Source: Lewinellaceae bacterium
GTDB lineage: Bacteria > Bacteroidota > Bacteroidia > Chitinophagales > Saprospiraceae
NCBI GenBank assembly: GCA_024644235.1
Contig: JAHELJ010000020.1
Coordinates: 1-64,000 of the forward strand
Reading direction: 5' to 3'
DNA: 64,000 nucleotides
Positions 17,549-26,590 of this stretch are shown in pieces (position 1 is the stretch's first letter; each line of letters begins with the position of its first letter). The position numbers were made by a program, and so were the translations under genes. The notes under the pieces were generated by a model. It did no database searches. It worked only from the letters and a program-made list of their open reading frames with translations, and was not told the DNA's origin.

Positions 17549-18517
17549 TCAGTGCTGATCTTTCATCCATTTTTCATATTCAGACACAATTTCTTCAGCA
17601 CTGATAAAAGGTTTATAGATAATCCGAGCTCGAAAAGAGTAGACCTGATTGATCACGAAATTTGGAATCAGAAATTGAAAATCCCAGGCAGGGTTGTCCG
17701 GTCCGCCACCGGTCGGAGATTGGGAGAAACGGATCACCTGGTCGGTATCAAAAAAATAAGCAAGAACCATATCATGAAAACGGCCATAGTAAAAAGGCTT
17801 CTCAAAATGAAATTTTGAGAAATGACTTGCCAAGGTGGCGTTGAAGTTAGGTGCAAAATAAAATGAATCTTTTTCCAAAACAGCTCGGTGGGTGGACACC
17901 TCTCCATGTTTAGGTGAGTAGGCCTCTATCCATTGAGGGTCGTTTCCACGTCCTTCATATCCGATAAAATAAATTCCTTTGTCCAAAGGTCTATCGATAT
18001 AACTAGCCCAGAACATTCCAGCATATCCATGTCTAAAAAACTCGTCTGAATGAATGATGCATTGAAAATCAACATCAATAAAATGAGGCTCGGTGAGACG
18101 GAATTTAGTCAGGCTTTCGACATTTGATAATCTGGTGCGCGCCTGATACAGCCATGCTTCATGTTCTCCCGGCTGAAAAAGTTGCATTGGCAACCTTCGC
18201 GGCTCAAACAATTCAATCAAGGAATCGCCTCCAAAAATATGTTCCAAATTAAAGCCGGCATAATCGCGGACAAAAACGGACAGATCAAGCTCAGAATGAG
18301 TAAGGCTGGCAATACCATTGTAACCAGCTTTGTGCTGCGTTCCCATAGCTTTATTGTCTACAAAGGTCGCGGTGAGAGATCCATCCGAGAGCGTCACGAC
18401 GTCAATAGTTTCCATATTCCCAGGTAATAGAGACTGAGCCCCAGCCATTGCTATTGCTGACATGAATCCCAAAACCAAAAGTGCTTCCTTTGAAATAATC
18501 TTGCCCCCTCTCATCAT
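17549..18517 (-). CDS. Secreted protein of unknown function
   Basis: 322 residues with an N-terminal hydrophobic segment (EALLVLGFMSAIAMAGAQS) resembling a cleavable signal peptide. The mature part is rich in aromatic residues and looks mainly beta (TEPHFIDVDFQCIIHSDEFF, KGIYFIGYEGRG, FDTDQVIRFSQS). No family was recognised. Its start overlaps the cfa stop in an ATGA arrangement, indicating translational coupling with cfa. The second ATG (18514) is an equally possible start. A role at the envelope is the most that can be inferred. Confidence 0.75.
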   Translation of the reverse strand: MMRGGKIISKEALLVLGFMSAIAMAGAQSLLPGNMETIDVVTLSDGSLTATFVDNKAMGTQHKAGYNGIASLTHSELDLSVFVRDYAGFNLEHIFGGDSLIELFEPRRLPMQLFQPGEHEAWLYQARTRLSNVESLTKFRLTEPHFIDVDFQCIIHSDEFFRHGYAGMFWASYIDRPLDKGIYFIGYEGRGNDPQWIEAYSPKHGEVSTHRAVLEKDSFYFAPNFNATLASHFSKFHFEKPFYYGRFHDMVLAYFFDTDQVIRFSQSPTGGGPDNPAWDFQFLIPNFVINQVYSFRARIIYKPFISAEEIVSEYEKWMKDQH

Positions 18518-19680
18518 TCCCTTATCGTAAGGTAGTTTTCTTCCCAGCCTTTACTCAACACGATCTGCCATAGTTGTAACTCCCTGGCTTGGAAGGCTCC
18601 GGCACTGGAGAGTAGGTAGTATTTAAACATGCGATAAAATCGGTCTCCGTATTGATCCTTAAACTGACTCCAATTCTTGCTGAAATTTTGGAACCACGCC
18701 TTTAACGTGGGCACATAGTACAATCCGAAATTGTGCCAGTCTTCAATGGTAAGTAACCCCTCAAAGGCAGATGTCAATTGTTTCGCTGACGGAATCAAAG
18801 AGTTGGGAAAAATATACTTTGTAATCCAAGGATCAGCATAAGTAAGTGACGTGTTACCTCCTATAGTATGTAATAAGAAAAGACCTTTGTCTTTTAGATT
18901 ACGAAAGACGATCTCAAGCAACCTCCGGTAATTCTTGTATCCCACGTGTTCGATCATTCCGCATACCAGTATTTTGTCATATTGGTCTGACAGATCCCGA
19001 TAGTCCATCCTTCTAATTGTCACTGGAAGGTTTTTGCAATATTCCCTGGCATAATCATACTGAGATTCGGATATCGTGATGCCGTCCACGGAACAGCCGT
19101 AATGTTCTGCAGCATATTTGGCGAAACCACCCCATCCACAGCCAATGTCAAGAACTCGATCGCCTTCTGATATTTTGAGTTTTCTGCAGATCAGTTCAAG
19201 TTTTTGTTCTTGAGCGAGATCGAGATCATCTGTATCCTTAAAATAAGCACAGGTATATTGATTGTAGGGATCCAGAAGAGTGGCATAGAATTCATTTCCT
19301 AAATCGTAATGCTGTATTGCTACTTTTTTTGATCTGGTTCTCGATTGCTGATTCTGAAAATAGGATCGAAGCCCTAGCATTATATTCTGAAAAGATGGCT
19401 TGACATATTGATAAAGCTTGGCATCAAGTATCCGATAAAAGAACTGATCTAATTTTTCAGCACTCCACCATCCATCCATATACGATTCTCCCAGGCCTAG
19501 TGATCCTTGACTGATCAGTCTTCCGTAAAAGCCCTCGTTGTGGACCTGAATATCCCAGGAATTGGGACCGTTAACCCGAACTCCTGCTTTTAAAAGTAAT
19601 TCCGAAATAAATCGTTGTGCTTTAGATTTTGACTGCGTTGAGATCGTTGTTTCCATGTGGCCGGCAGTTTTCTTATGCAA
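18514..19680 (-). CDS. cfa: Cyclopropane-fatty-acyl-phospholipid synthase
   Basis: Transfers a methylene group from S-adenosylmethionine to the double bond of unsaturated phospholipid acyl chains at the inner membrane. 388 residues. The N-terminal lipid-binding domain includes GSLGLGESYMDGWW. The SAM-binding Rossmann domain has VLDIGCGWGGFAKYAAEHYG. Catalytic-region motifs are QHYDLGNEFY, YTCAYF, MIEHVGYKNY, LHTIGG and KYIFPNSLIPS. An internal start at METT (residue 9) is possible. The unknown secreted gene overlaps its stop by 4 bases. Confidence 0.95.
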   Translation of the reverse strand: MHKKTAGHMETTISTQSKSKAQRFISELLLKAGVRVNGPNSWDIQVHNEGFYGRLISQGSLGLGESYMDGWWSAEKLDQFFYRILDAKLYQYVKPSFQNIMLGLRSYFQNQQSRTRSKKVAIQHYDLGNEFYATLLDPYNQYTCAYFKDTDDLDLAQEQKLELICRKLKISEGDRVLDIGCGWGGFAKYAAEHYGCSVDGITISESQYDYAREYCKNLPVTIRRMDYRDLSDQYDKILVCGMIEHVGYKNYRRLLEIVFRNLKDKGLFLLHTIGGNTSLTYADPWITKYIFPNSLIPSAKQLTSAFEGLLTIEDWHNFGLYYVPTLKAWFQNFSKNWSQFKDQYGDRFYRMFKYYLLSSAGAFQARELQLWQIVLSKGWEENYLTIRE

Positions 19681-19756
19681 GGGTTACTAGTGATAAATTA
19701 CAAATTTTGCCTTGCAACCTATACTTCGTCAATGATACATATCACACGATAAAGAG

Positions 19757-19786
19757 AGATGGGCCCAGATACCTCTGAGCCCATCT
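19757..19786 (-). terminator. Hairpin terminator after the 19823-20635 lipoprotein gene
   Basis: An 8-bp perfect stem, AGATGGGC/GCCCATCT, with a 14-base loop. On the minus strand it is followed by a moderately pyrimidine-rich stretch (ctctttatc). It lies between the lipoprotein stop and the cfa start. Confidence 0.6.
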
Positions 19787-19822
19787 TGTGATTACATTGT
19801 ACTCGATCAGTTTCTTATGGAG

Positions 19823-20635
19823 CTAGTCAGCGGCGTAAAAGCGCAGCTGCAACAGCTTCAGACCGTTGTTGTCATAATTCCAAAAATAATTTTCAAAGCA
19901 GGGATCAAATAACCATACATCAATGTCTTCCACCACGGGGTCATTCTCATCAGGCGTATCTTCATAGCCGAGACAAGCCGCTAGTTCTGGATCAAGATCC
20001 GGATCGACATTGATAACTAGTTTCAGCAAATTCTCAGTGACATCAACCACTTCAGGCTTACCACCACCTCCTTTTCCTCCTCCTTTTCTTTCAATAGTGA
20101 CACCGTTGCTGCCACACCAAATATCCGTAGAGCTGTCGAGGTTCTCTTCTGCACAAGTAGTGATAGTGGCTGATCCACCCGGTGTGCCGAGTGCCCTGGC
20201 TTTAATGTGATATGCTGGTGGTTCACCATCTTCCGGATTTGGATCAGGAAGTTGAAAAGCCGCACCATCGTCATCAGTTGCATTGGCATCAATAACATCA
20301 AAATCACCCTCTTGCAGCAGGATCTTGTTGATCTTGTCAAGATCATCCCACCCTTTTCCTTCTTTCCATTTTCCACCGGGGTTCGTCACAGTTTCGCCAC
20401 CATTGAGGCGCACGAAAATGCGATGACCATTGTTGTTGTCCATATCAGCTTCTTTGTCTTTCGGTACCCCGATAATGTTCAACTGATAGTCATGGCTGTT
20501 TCCATTGTTTGCATTCTGCACAAACACGTCCGGGGATGCTTGTGCACTTTGGGTTTGGTTGTTTAGGCTTGCTTCCTTTTCACAACCTAGACCGATCAGG
20601 GCTAGGGAAGCCAAGGCCAAAAATTGTTTCATCAT
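19823..20635 (-). CDS. Putative lipoprotein of unknown function
   Basis: 270 residues. A lipoprotein signal (FLALASLALIGLGCEKE) gives a clear lipobox at residues 15-18. The mature protein is strongly acidic and rich in Asn, Asp and Gly, with a glycine/lysine linker (ERKGGGKGGGGKPEV) near residue 185 between two folded-looking halves. The second half contains DIDVWLFDPCFENYFW. No family was recognised. It stands alone, with its own terminator and a 308-base upstream spacer. Confidence 0.7.
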   Translation of the reverse strand: MMKQFLALASLALIGLGCEKEASLNNQTQSAQASPDVFVQNANNGNSHDYQLNIIGVPKDKEADMDNNNGHRIFVRLNGGETVTNPGGKWKEGKGWDDLDKINKILLQEGDFDVIDANATDDDGAAFQLPDPNPEDGEPPAYHIKARALGTPGGSATITTCAEENLDSSTDIWCGSNGVTIERKGGGKGGGGKPEVVDVTENLLKLVINVDPDLDPELAACLGYEDTPDENDPVVEDIDVWLFDPCFENYFWNYDNNGLKLLQLRFYAAD

Positions 20636-20943
20636 GATAAAATATTGTTTAAAGGTGAATGAAATACAATACCATCTGGACAGAGCTACTGCTCCTCCAT
20701 CATCAATAGTATTGAGTCAGTTCGAATGACTGAGCACAGCAAGAAGAGAGGATTACTTCAGGACTAAGGTCCTGGCAAACTATTCTTGCAATGCAGGAAT
20801 AACGGGCTTCAAAAAAGGAATCAATTAGGTGAGAGATGATCGATTAAATCCGTTCGATCGGTATTAAAACCAGTAGGTAAAGGTTTTATTGTACGCCGGT
20901 AGAATTTATCCCGGTGAGCATAGCGTCAGGCCGTGATTTCGCA
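20636..20943. other. Intergenic spacer, no gene seen
   Basis: Contains only small inverted repeats, for example AGGAC-TAAG-GTCCT near 20760-20773. The promoter of the downstream minus-strand lipoprotein gene must lie here, but no good TAnnTTTG box was seen. Confidence 0.5.
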
Positions 20944-21711
20944 TCAGGAACCGAACTGAGCGCGGGCTCTTGCAACCAAAAAAATATTAGTTATGAAAAC
21001 TAACACCACCGCCAGGCAGAGATATGCTATTGCAGGATAATCAGTCCAATGCCGGACGATTACTGCTACATACGCCCAGATTACCACCAGACCAAAGGCT
21101 ATGTCGCGGAACTTCCAGAAAACCGATATGGTGATGGCCGCAGCAGCGGTCAACATGATCAACGTCCATTGTTCATCGGAAATCCCAAATCCATTCCAGT
21201 TGTAGTAGTTCAGAGCAGAACTGACATTGAGAACAGTAGCCAGGGTGATCCAGGCAAAATACATACTGAAGACAAGTTGCTCAGTCCAGTAGTTGAGTTT
21301 ATTACTATCCTTGGCAAGCTGCACAAAAAGCCGACGGATCTGATATAGCGACACCAGCATGAAAATGATCACGATAACGCTGAGCCATAGCCAATTGTAT
21401 GAAGCGCAAACCAGCCATACACCATTGGCCACTACGTTGGCGGAATACCAGAGTCTAATTTCGATCCAGTCCCGGGAATTTCGATCTTTTCTGAAAAGCT
21501 GATAGACAGGGAAGACAAGAAGCCCCAGGTAAATCAGGCCCCAGATCGAAAAGGCATACCCCTCTGGTATGATCAATGGTTCGACATAATTCCCGGTCTG
21601 ACCAACCGGATTGGGTCCCATCATGCCGACGGTGGTGAGTCCATAAAATATGATCATCACTGCCAAGGCCGCAAAAGAAATCAGAACACTGGTGGGATGC
21701 GAAATCTTCAC
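20944..21711 (-). CDS. TspO/MBR-like tryptophan-rich membrane protein
   Basis: 255 residues with about seven hydrophobic segments, longer than canonical TspO (about 160). The block IIPEGYAFSIWGLIYLGLL matches the tryptophan-rich sensory protein family, and further aromatic helices follow (GVWLVCASYNWLWLS, YNWNGFG, YVAVIVRHWTDYP). The function of this long subgroup is not established; TspO proteins bind porphyrins and related ligands. It starts 6 bases after the DUF2911 stop and is probably co-transcribed with that gene. Confidence 0.8.
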   Translation of the reverse strand: MKISHPTSVLISFAALAVMIIFYGLTTVGMMGPNPVGQTGNYVEPLIIPEGYAFSIWGLIYLGLLVFPVYQLFRKDRNSRDWIEIRLWYSANVVANGVWLVCASYNWLWLSVIVIIFMLVSLYQIRRLFVQLAKDSNKLNYWTEQLVFSMYFAWITLATVLNVSSALNYYNWNGFGISDEQWTLIMLTAAAAITISVFWKFRDIAFGLVVIWAYVAVIVRHWTDYPAIAYLCLAVVLVFITNIFLVARARAQFGS

Positions 21712-21717
21712 CGGAAA

Positions 21718-22311
21718 CTATGTTGCTTCTTTGATGGGTATCACGATCGCCAACTTATCCCAGGATAATGAAATTGCGCCGGCACCGCCCAGGCTAGGCA
21801 GAACTTGATAGGTGAGAGATTCTACTTGCTCGTCAAGAACTGTTGGCACCACCTCAAATCGCAGAACATCTTCCGCCGGGTCATAATCGTCGGCGAGGTG
21901 TTGCTCATAGTTTTTGTTTAGTATGACGGTCCATTTCTCCTTCCCCGGTATGGTGAAAAATGCATACTTCCCAGCCGGAACCGGCTGCCCGTTCACCAAC
22001 ACATCCTTGCTGAAATCCATTGAGGTAGCACTATGAGCGCCCGACACCCACACGTTATCGTAAGCAACCAGCCCTCCCCAGATCACCCGCCCCCGTACAC
22101 TGGGAGAAGAGTAGTCAATATGAACGTGTACATCACCAACGTTTGCCATGGCAGCCTTCCGCGGACTCAGCGAGCTACCCGAAGACGTGGTTGTACTGTG
22201 ATCGTGCTCTACCTGCTCAGCAGTGTCTTCAGTGTCGCCCTGAGGCTGGTTTGAACAGCTTACTGCTAAAAATGCAGCACAGATAAGAAGTATCCATCTT
22301 AAATTTTTCAT
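21718..22311 (-). CDS. DUF2911-family lipoprotein
   Basis: 197 residues. The signal peptide ends in a lipobox (LAVSCSNQ). A low-complexity His/Thr/Ser linker (about 25-48) precedes the DUF2911 domain, recognisable by SPRKAAMANVGDVHVHIDYSSPSVRGR, IWGGLVAYDNVWVSGAH, PAGKYAFFTIPG and KWTVILNKN. The family is widespread in Bacteroidota and has no known activity. It is divergent from the Nramp-like gene, with about 77 bases between the starts. Confidence 0.88.
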   Translation of the reverse strand: MKNLRWILLICAAFLAVSCSNQPQGDTEDTAEQVEHDHSTTTSSGSSLSPRKAAMANVGDVHVHIDYSSPSVRGRVIWGGLVAYDNVWVSGAHSATSMDFSKDVLVNGQPVPAGKYAFFTIPGKEKWTVILNKNYEQHLADDYDPAEDVLRFEVVPTVLDEQVESLTYQVLPSLGGAGAISLSWDKLAIVIPIKEAT

Positions 22312-22388
22312 GGGCCTAAGATAGCCATGAAAAAGCTTTACCTCATATGATCATCTGAAATATTAAGTTTACGACGTTACTCCCTTTC

Positions 22389-23612
22389 ATGGCAAGATTA
22401 ACCAAGGCATTCAACCAATTCGGACCCGCTATCATTACGGCTGCGCTGGTCTTTGGTCCGGGAAGCATTACGATTACCACGAAATTAGGAGCCACCTTTG
22501 GTGACAGCATTTTGTGGGTGGTTGTGATGTCGGTGATCTTCATGTTGATCTACACCCGGATGTCCACCCGGATTGGCCTGTCGACGGATCAAACCCTGAT
22601 GACGGTGGTGAGAGAATCGTGGGGTACACCGTTGGTGATCATTCTCGGTTTGGGCATCTTTCTCATTACGTGCTCTTTTCAGGCAGGAAATTCGATCGGG
22701 GCCGGAGTCGCCTTTGCAGAATTGACCGGTAGCAAGACGGTGCCCTGGGTGATATTTTTTGCCCTCGCCTCCATCGCTCTATTGTTCTTTAAGTCGTTTT
22801 ATCTGATCCTGGAAAAAGTCATGACCGGACTGGTCTTGGTCATGCTGATCTCTTTCCTGATCACACTGATACTAAGTCAGCCGGATTTGATTTCCATAAC
22901 CAAAGGATTGATCCCCACGATCCCAAAGGGTTCGGTTTTCCTTTCCAGTGCCCTCATTGCCTCGAGCTTTTCGGTGGTGGGCGCTTTCTATCAGTCCTAC
23001 CTGGTGCAGGAGAAAGGCTGGCGAATCGATCAGTTGGCCACCGCCAGCAAAGAAAGCAGAAACGGGATCATCGTACTGGGTATCCTATCCACCATGGTAT
23101 TGCTTTGTGCCAGTTCCGTACTACATGAAAAACAAATTGAGGTGAACACCGCCTCGGATCTGGGTATGGCCCTCGAACCACTGTTTGGTCGTTTTGCCAC
23201 AGTAGCATTCATGATTGGCTTTTTCGCAGCCTCATTTTCTTCACTGATTGGCAATGCTACCATCGGAGGGGCCCTGCTGTCCGATGCCCTGGGTGCCGGA
23301 AAACAATTGAGCAGTGTCAAGGTGCGAATAGGCATCGCCCTTATCATGATCACCGGTGCAGGGATTGCGATCGCTTTTGGCGGCCTGCCAATCCAGTTGA
23401 TCATCTTCGCGCAGGCCATCACCATCGTCATCGCTCCACTGGCAGCGCTGGTGATCTTAGGGGTAGCCAATCGCAAGGATATTATGGGTCTGCGAAGCAA
23501 TACACCATTTCAAAACATCCTCGCCTGGATCGGATTACTTATCTTGATCCTATTGGCCATATACAACATATTCAGAATCTTTTTTCCTCATCTCCTATTC
23601 ATAGATGCGTAG
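22389..23612 (+). CDS. Nramp-related transporter lacking the canonical metal-site residues
   Basis: 407 residues with 11 predicted membrane helices and clear Nramp framework (FGPAIITAALVFGPGSITITT; LVQEKGW after helix 6; NATIGGALLSDAL). The two signature motifs are altered. The helix-1 DPGN motif reads GPGS (residues 23-26), losing the metal-binding aspartate and asparagine. The helix-6 MPHN region reads SVVG, losing the methionine and histidine. Manganese or iron transport is therefore doubtful. It overlaps the downstream epimerase gene by 8 bases in a four-gene operon with sugar-type enzymes, so an organic substrate or a non-canonical ion is more likely. Confidence 0.85.
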   Translation: MARLTKAFNQFGPAIITAALVFGPGSITITTKLGATFGDSILWVVVMSVIFMLIYTRMSTRIGLSTDQTLMTVVRESWGTPLVIILGLGIFLITCSFQAGNSIGAGVAFAELTGSKTVPWVIFFALASIALLFFKSFYLILEKVMTGLVLVMLISFLITLILSQPDLISITKGLIPTIPKGSVFLSSALIASSFSVVGAFYQSYLVQEKGWRIDQLATASKESRNGIIVLGILSTMVLLCASSVLHEKQIEVNTASDLGMALEPLFGRFATVAFMIGFFAASFSSLIGNATIGGALLSDALGAGKQLSSVKVRIGIALIMITGAGIAIAFGGLPIQLIIFAQAITIVIAPLAALVILGVANRKDIMGLRSNTPFQNILAWIGLLILILLAIYNIFRIFFPHLLFIDA

Positions 23613-24621
23613 TCTCCAAGAGCTCGAAAACAAATTGACAAGTCCGAACCGGGCGTTGATTGAAGATCTCCGTCATCTCAATGGCGATATCATCATTCTT
23701 GGTGCCGGAGGCAAGATGGGTCCTAGTCTTTCGATACTGGCAAAGCGGGCAGTACTTGAGGCTGGCATAAATGTTCGCATTATTGCCGTATCAAGGTTTT
23801 CAGATGAAAGAGTCCGGGAGAAAATGGAGGACGCGGGAGTGGAAACCATCAGTGGTGACCTGCTGGATGAAAGCTTCCTTCAATCCCTTCCTACAGTGGA
23901 AAATGTCATCTTCATGGCCGGTCAAAAATTTGGAACCTCTGGGAACGAAGGATCTACCTGGGCTATGAACACCTACCTACCTGGCAGGGTGGGCCATTAT
24001 TTTTATCAATCACGAATAGTTGTTTTTTCCACCGGAAATGTATATCCGCTTGTACCGGTAGATAGTGGTGGTGCCACTGAACAAACGCCTCCCGGTCCAG
24101 TCGGCGAATATGCGCAGTCGTGCCTGGGTAGAGAAAGAATATTTCAGTATTTCTCCTCGGTCAATCATACTCCCACGGTCATCTTCCGGCTTAACTATGC
24201 GCTCGACCTCCGGTACGGTGTGCTTAACGATATTGCGAGGATGGTATGGAATAATCAATCAATTGATCTCAGCATGGGCTACGTGAATGTCATCTGGCAG
24301 GGAGATGCGAATTCGTTTGCCTTGCGATCACTGCTGCACTGCAGTTCACTCCCAACCATCCTAAATGTAACCGGACCGGAAGTGATCTCCGTCGAGTGGT
24401 TGGCAAAAGAGTTTGGTCGCATGATGGATCGCACTCCCAGGTTCACGGGCACGCCGGCTCCGACTGCCCTTCTAAGCAATGCTGGGGAAGCTCTCCGGCG
24501 CTTTGGCCAGCCAGTCGTCAGCCTGCAATATATGATGACCTGGACTGTGCAATGGATAGAGTCGGGAGGGGCGGATCTGCAAAAGCCCACCCACTTCTCA
24601 GAAAGAAAAGGTCAATTCTAA
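23605..24621 (+). CDS. NAD-dependent epimerase/dehydratase family protein with altered YxxxK motif
   Basis: 338 residues, extended short-chain dehydrogenase fold. The nucleotide site is IIILGAGGKMGPSLS (residues about 29-43), and the TGNVYP strand follows in order. The usual catalytic YxxxK appears as YAQSC, so the lysine is replaced by cysteine. GRERIF and FRLNYALDLRYGVL occupy the positions of the following helix and substrate loop. Classical sugar epimerase chemistry may be changed or lost. It overlaps the transporter gene by 8 bases and precedes the DapA-family gene by 6. Confidence 0.83.
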   Translation: MRSLQELENKLTSPNRALIEDLRHLNGDIIILGAGGKMGPSLSILAKRAVLEAGINVRIIAVSRFSDERVREKMEDAGVETISGDLLDESFLQSLPTVENVIFMAGQKFGTSGNEGSTWAMNTYLPGRVGHYFYQSRIVVFSTGNVYPLVPVDSGGATEQTPPGPVGEYAQSCLGRERIFQYFSSVNHTPTVIFRLNYALDLRYGVLNDIARMVWNNQSIDLSMGYVNVIWQGDANSFALRSLLHCSSLPTILNVTGPEVISVEWLAKEFGRMMDRTPRFTGTPAPTALLSNAGEALRRFGQPVVSLQYMMTWTVQWIESGGADLQKPTHFSERKGQF

Positions 24622-24627
24622 TTTCTG

Positions 24628-25710
24628 ATGAAGGGCATTCTGACAATTGAAAAAAAGAAAAAGCTGCATCAGGGATTGGTGATCCCGGCTCACCCGCTGG
24701 CATTGACAGCTGACCGGAAAATCAATGTGCAAAGTCAACGGAGGTTGACGCGGTACTACCTGGAGGCGGGGGCCGGAGGCATTGCCGTGGGGGTGCATAC
24801 CACGCAGTTTGCGATTAGAGATGCAGCACACAATCTCCTTGAAGAGGTGCTTACTCTGGCCAGTGAAGAGGTGGCTAAGCACCCACGGGGTTCTGAAGTG
24901 ATCCGGTTGGCCGGAGTGAGTGGTCCCACTAGTCAGGCCGTCGCGGAGGCCGACCTGGCAAGAGCATTAGGATACGACCTGGCCCTGATTAGTCCCAACG
25001 GTCTGCAAGAGTGGACCGAAGCACAATTGCTTGAACGCGCTCAGAAGGTCTCCGCCGTATTGCCGCTATTTGGATTTTATCTGCAACCAGCCGTGGGTGG
25101 AAAAGTCCTTGGTCCGAAGTTTTGGAAGGCATTTGCCGAAATCCCCAATGTATGCGCCATCAAGATCGCACCCTTCAACCGCTATCAAACTCTTGATGTG
25201 GTCAGAGCGGTTGCCGCCTCTTCACGTAATGAAGAAATTTCCCTTTATACGGGCAATGATGACAACATTGTTAACGATCTGCTCACCACCTATGAAATCA
25301 TGACCCCTAATGGCATGATCAGAAAAAATATCGTCGGTGGTCTACTCGGACAATGGGCCTGCTGGACAAGCAAAGCAGTAGAATTACTTGAGGAAATCCA
25401 TGCAGTCAAAGAAAATGCTTCAGGTCATGGATCCATTCCTCAATTGTTGAGTCTGGGCCAGAAGATCACGGATGCCAACGCAGCGATCTTTGATGCCGCC
25501 AATCAATTCCACGGCTGCATCCCAGGTATTCACTATGTACTCCAAAGACAAGGTCTGCTCGATGGAATATGGTGTCTCGATCCTGGCGAGACACTCTCGG
25601 CTGGACAAGCCGATGAGATTGAACGGGTATATGACGATTACCCTGAATTGAGTGATGATCAATTTGTTTCTCATTTCCTGCAGAAGGACCTCCAGGCACA
25701 TGGCCACTGA
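24628..25710 (+). CDS. DapA/dihydrodipicolinate synthase-family lyase
   Basis: 360 residues, longer than DapA (about 290). Schiff-base class I aldolase fold with GAGGIAVGVHTTQF in place of the DapA GTTGE loop, the tyrosine in FGFYLQPAVGG and the lysine in VCAIKIAPFNRY. It is only distantly related to the DapA-family protein at 3660-4598. Encoded in one tight operon with the Nramp-like transporter and atypical epimerase, it probably cleaves or dehydrates a keto acid derived from the transported compound. The GNAT gene overlaps its 3' end by 11 bases. Confidence 0.85.
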   Translation: MKGILTIEKKKKLHQGLVIPAHPLALTADRKINVQSQRRLTRYYLEAGAGGIAVGVHTTQFAIRDAAHNLLEEVLTLASEEVAKHPRGSEVIRLAGVSGPTSQAVAEADLARALGYDLALISPNGLQEWTEAQLLERAQKVSAVLPLFGFYLQPAVGGKVLGPKFWKAFAEIPNVCAIKIAPFNRYQTLDVVRAVAASSRNEEISLYTGNDDNIVNDLLTTYEIMTPNGMIRKNIVGGLLGQWACWTSKAVELLEEIHAVKENASGHGSIPQLLSLGQKITDANAAIFDAANQFHGCIPGIHYVLQRQGLLDGIWCLDPGETLSAGQADEIERVYDDYPELSDDQFVSHFLQKDLQAHGH

Positions 25711-26560
25711 CTCCTTTCAGATCCGATCGATGACAGAAGCCGATCTGCCGCATTGCGTGCGACTGAGCGAGGAAGCCGGATGGAATCAACTGCATACTGA
25801 TTGGGGGTTCCTGGCGAAAGCCGGGTCGGAATACAATCTGGTAGCCACTCTTGATGATCAAATCCTGGGCACTGTGACCGCGCTTCCCTACTCAAACCGT
25901 TTTCTCTGGATCGGTATGATGCTCGTTGATGTGAGCTACCGCCGCCGGGGAATTGGAAAGCACCTGCTCAGCAAGCTGATGGAAAATGCTGATCCATCCT
26001 GCTGCTTCGGATTGGATGCCACTCCCCTGGGTGAAAAATTATATGACGTACTCGGCTATAAAAAGATGGCAAACTTACACCGCTATGGGCGGCCGGCCAA
26101 CGGAAAGAAGGATAGTACATCAACGTCTTCGAATTGCCGGAAAATCACGCCGCTGGACCTTGATCGAATCATCTCTCATGATCAGGATATCTGCGGAGTA
26201 GATCGTTCTTCCGTACTCCGTTATCTGTATCGAGCAGCGCCTGACTATGCCTGGTTGCTGGAGTTCGATGGGCAGTTAGCCGGATATATGATGGGCCGTC
26301 CCGGAAGACTTGCCGATCACCTGGGGCCATTTGTTGCAGTTTCAGCAGATGTGGCTCTGACTCTCCTGGAAGCTGCGCTCTTTTCGTCCCCCAAGACTTT
26401 TGTCATCGATGTTTTTGATCATCAAAAAGAATGGATCGACACGCTGAAGGATTTGGGTTTTGAGGCGCAAAGACCACTCTACCGGATGTTTCGGGCAGAT
26501 CCTATCACGACACTGAGCGGCCCGAAAATCTTTGCAGTTGCCGGTCCGGAACTAGGATAA
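25700..26560 (+). CDS. GNAT-family N-acetyltransferase, two-domain
   Basis: 286 residues from the ATG at 25700, which overlaps the lyase stop and places the GNAT fold at the N-terminus; an upstream in-frame ATG at 25652 would add 16 unlikely residues. The first GNAT domain (about 5-140) has the acetyl-CoA motif VDVSYRRRGIGKHLLSKLM. A second, degenerate GNAT-like domain covers about 150-280 (YLYRAAPDYAWLLEFDGQLAGYMMGRPG). Two-domain proteins of this type acetylate amines or are uncharacterised. It is the last gene of the plus-strand operon, converging on the esterase gene. Confidence 0.83.
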   Translation: MATDSFQIRSMTEADLPHCVRLSEEAGWNQLHTDWGFLAKAGSEYNLVATLDDQILGTVTALPYSNRFLWIGMMLVDVSYRRRGIGKHLLSKLMENADPSCCFGLDATPLGEKLYDVLGYKKMANLHRYGRPANGKKDSTSTSSNCRKITPLDLDRIISHDQDICGVDRSSVLRYLYRAAPDYAWLLEFDGQLAGYMMGRPGRLADHLGPFVAVSADVALTLLEAALFSSPKTFVIDVFDHQKEWIDTLKDLGFEAQRPLYRMFRADPITTLSGPKIFAVAGPELG

Positions 26561-26590
26561 AAGAGATGACCGAATCAGGTTATGGAATGC

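Noticed and set aside
22389-23612. Calling the transporter MntH (manganese)
   Set aside because: Both metal-coordinating motifs are changed, so the substrate cannot be taken from the family name.
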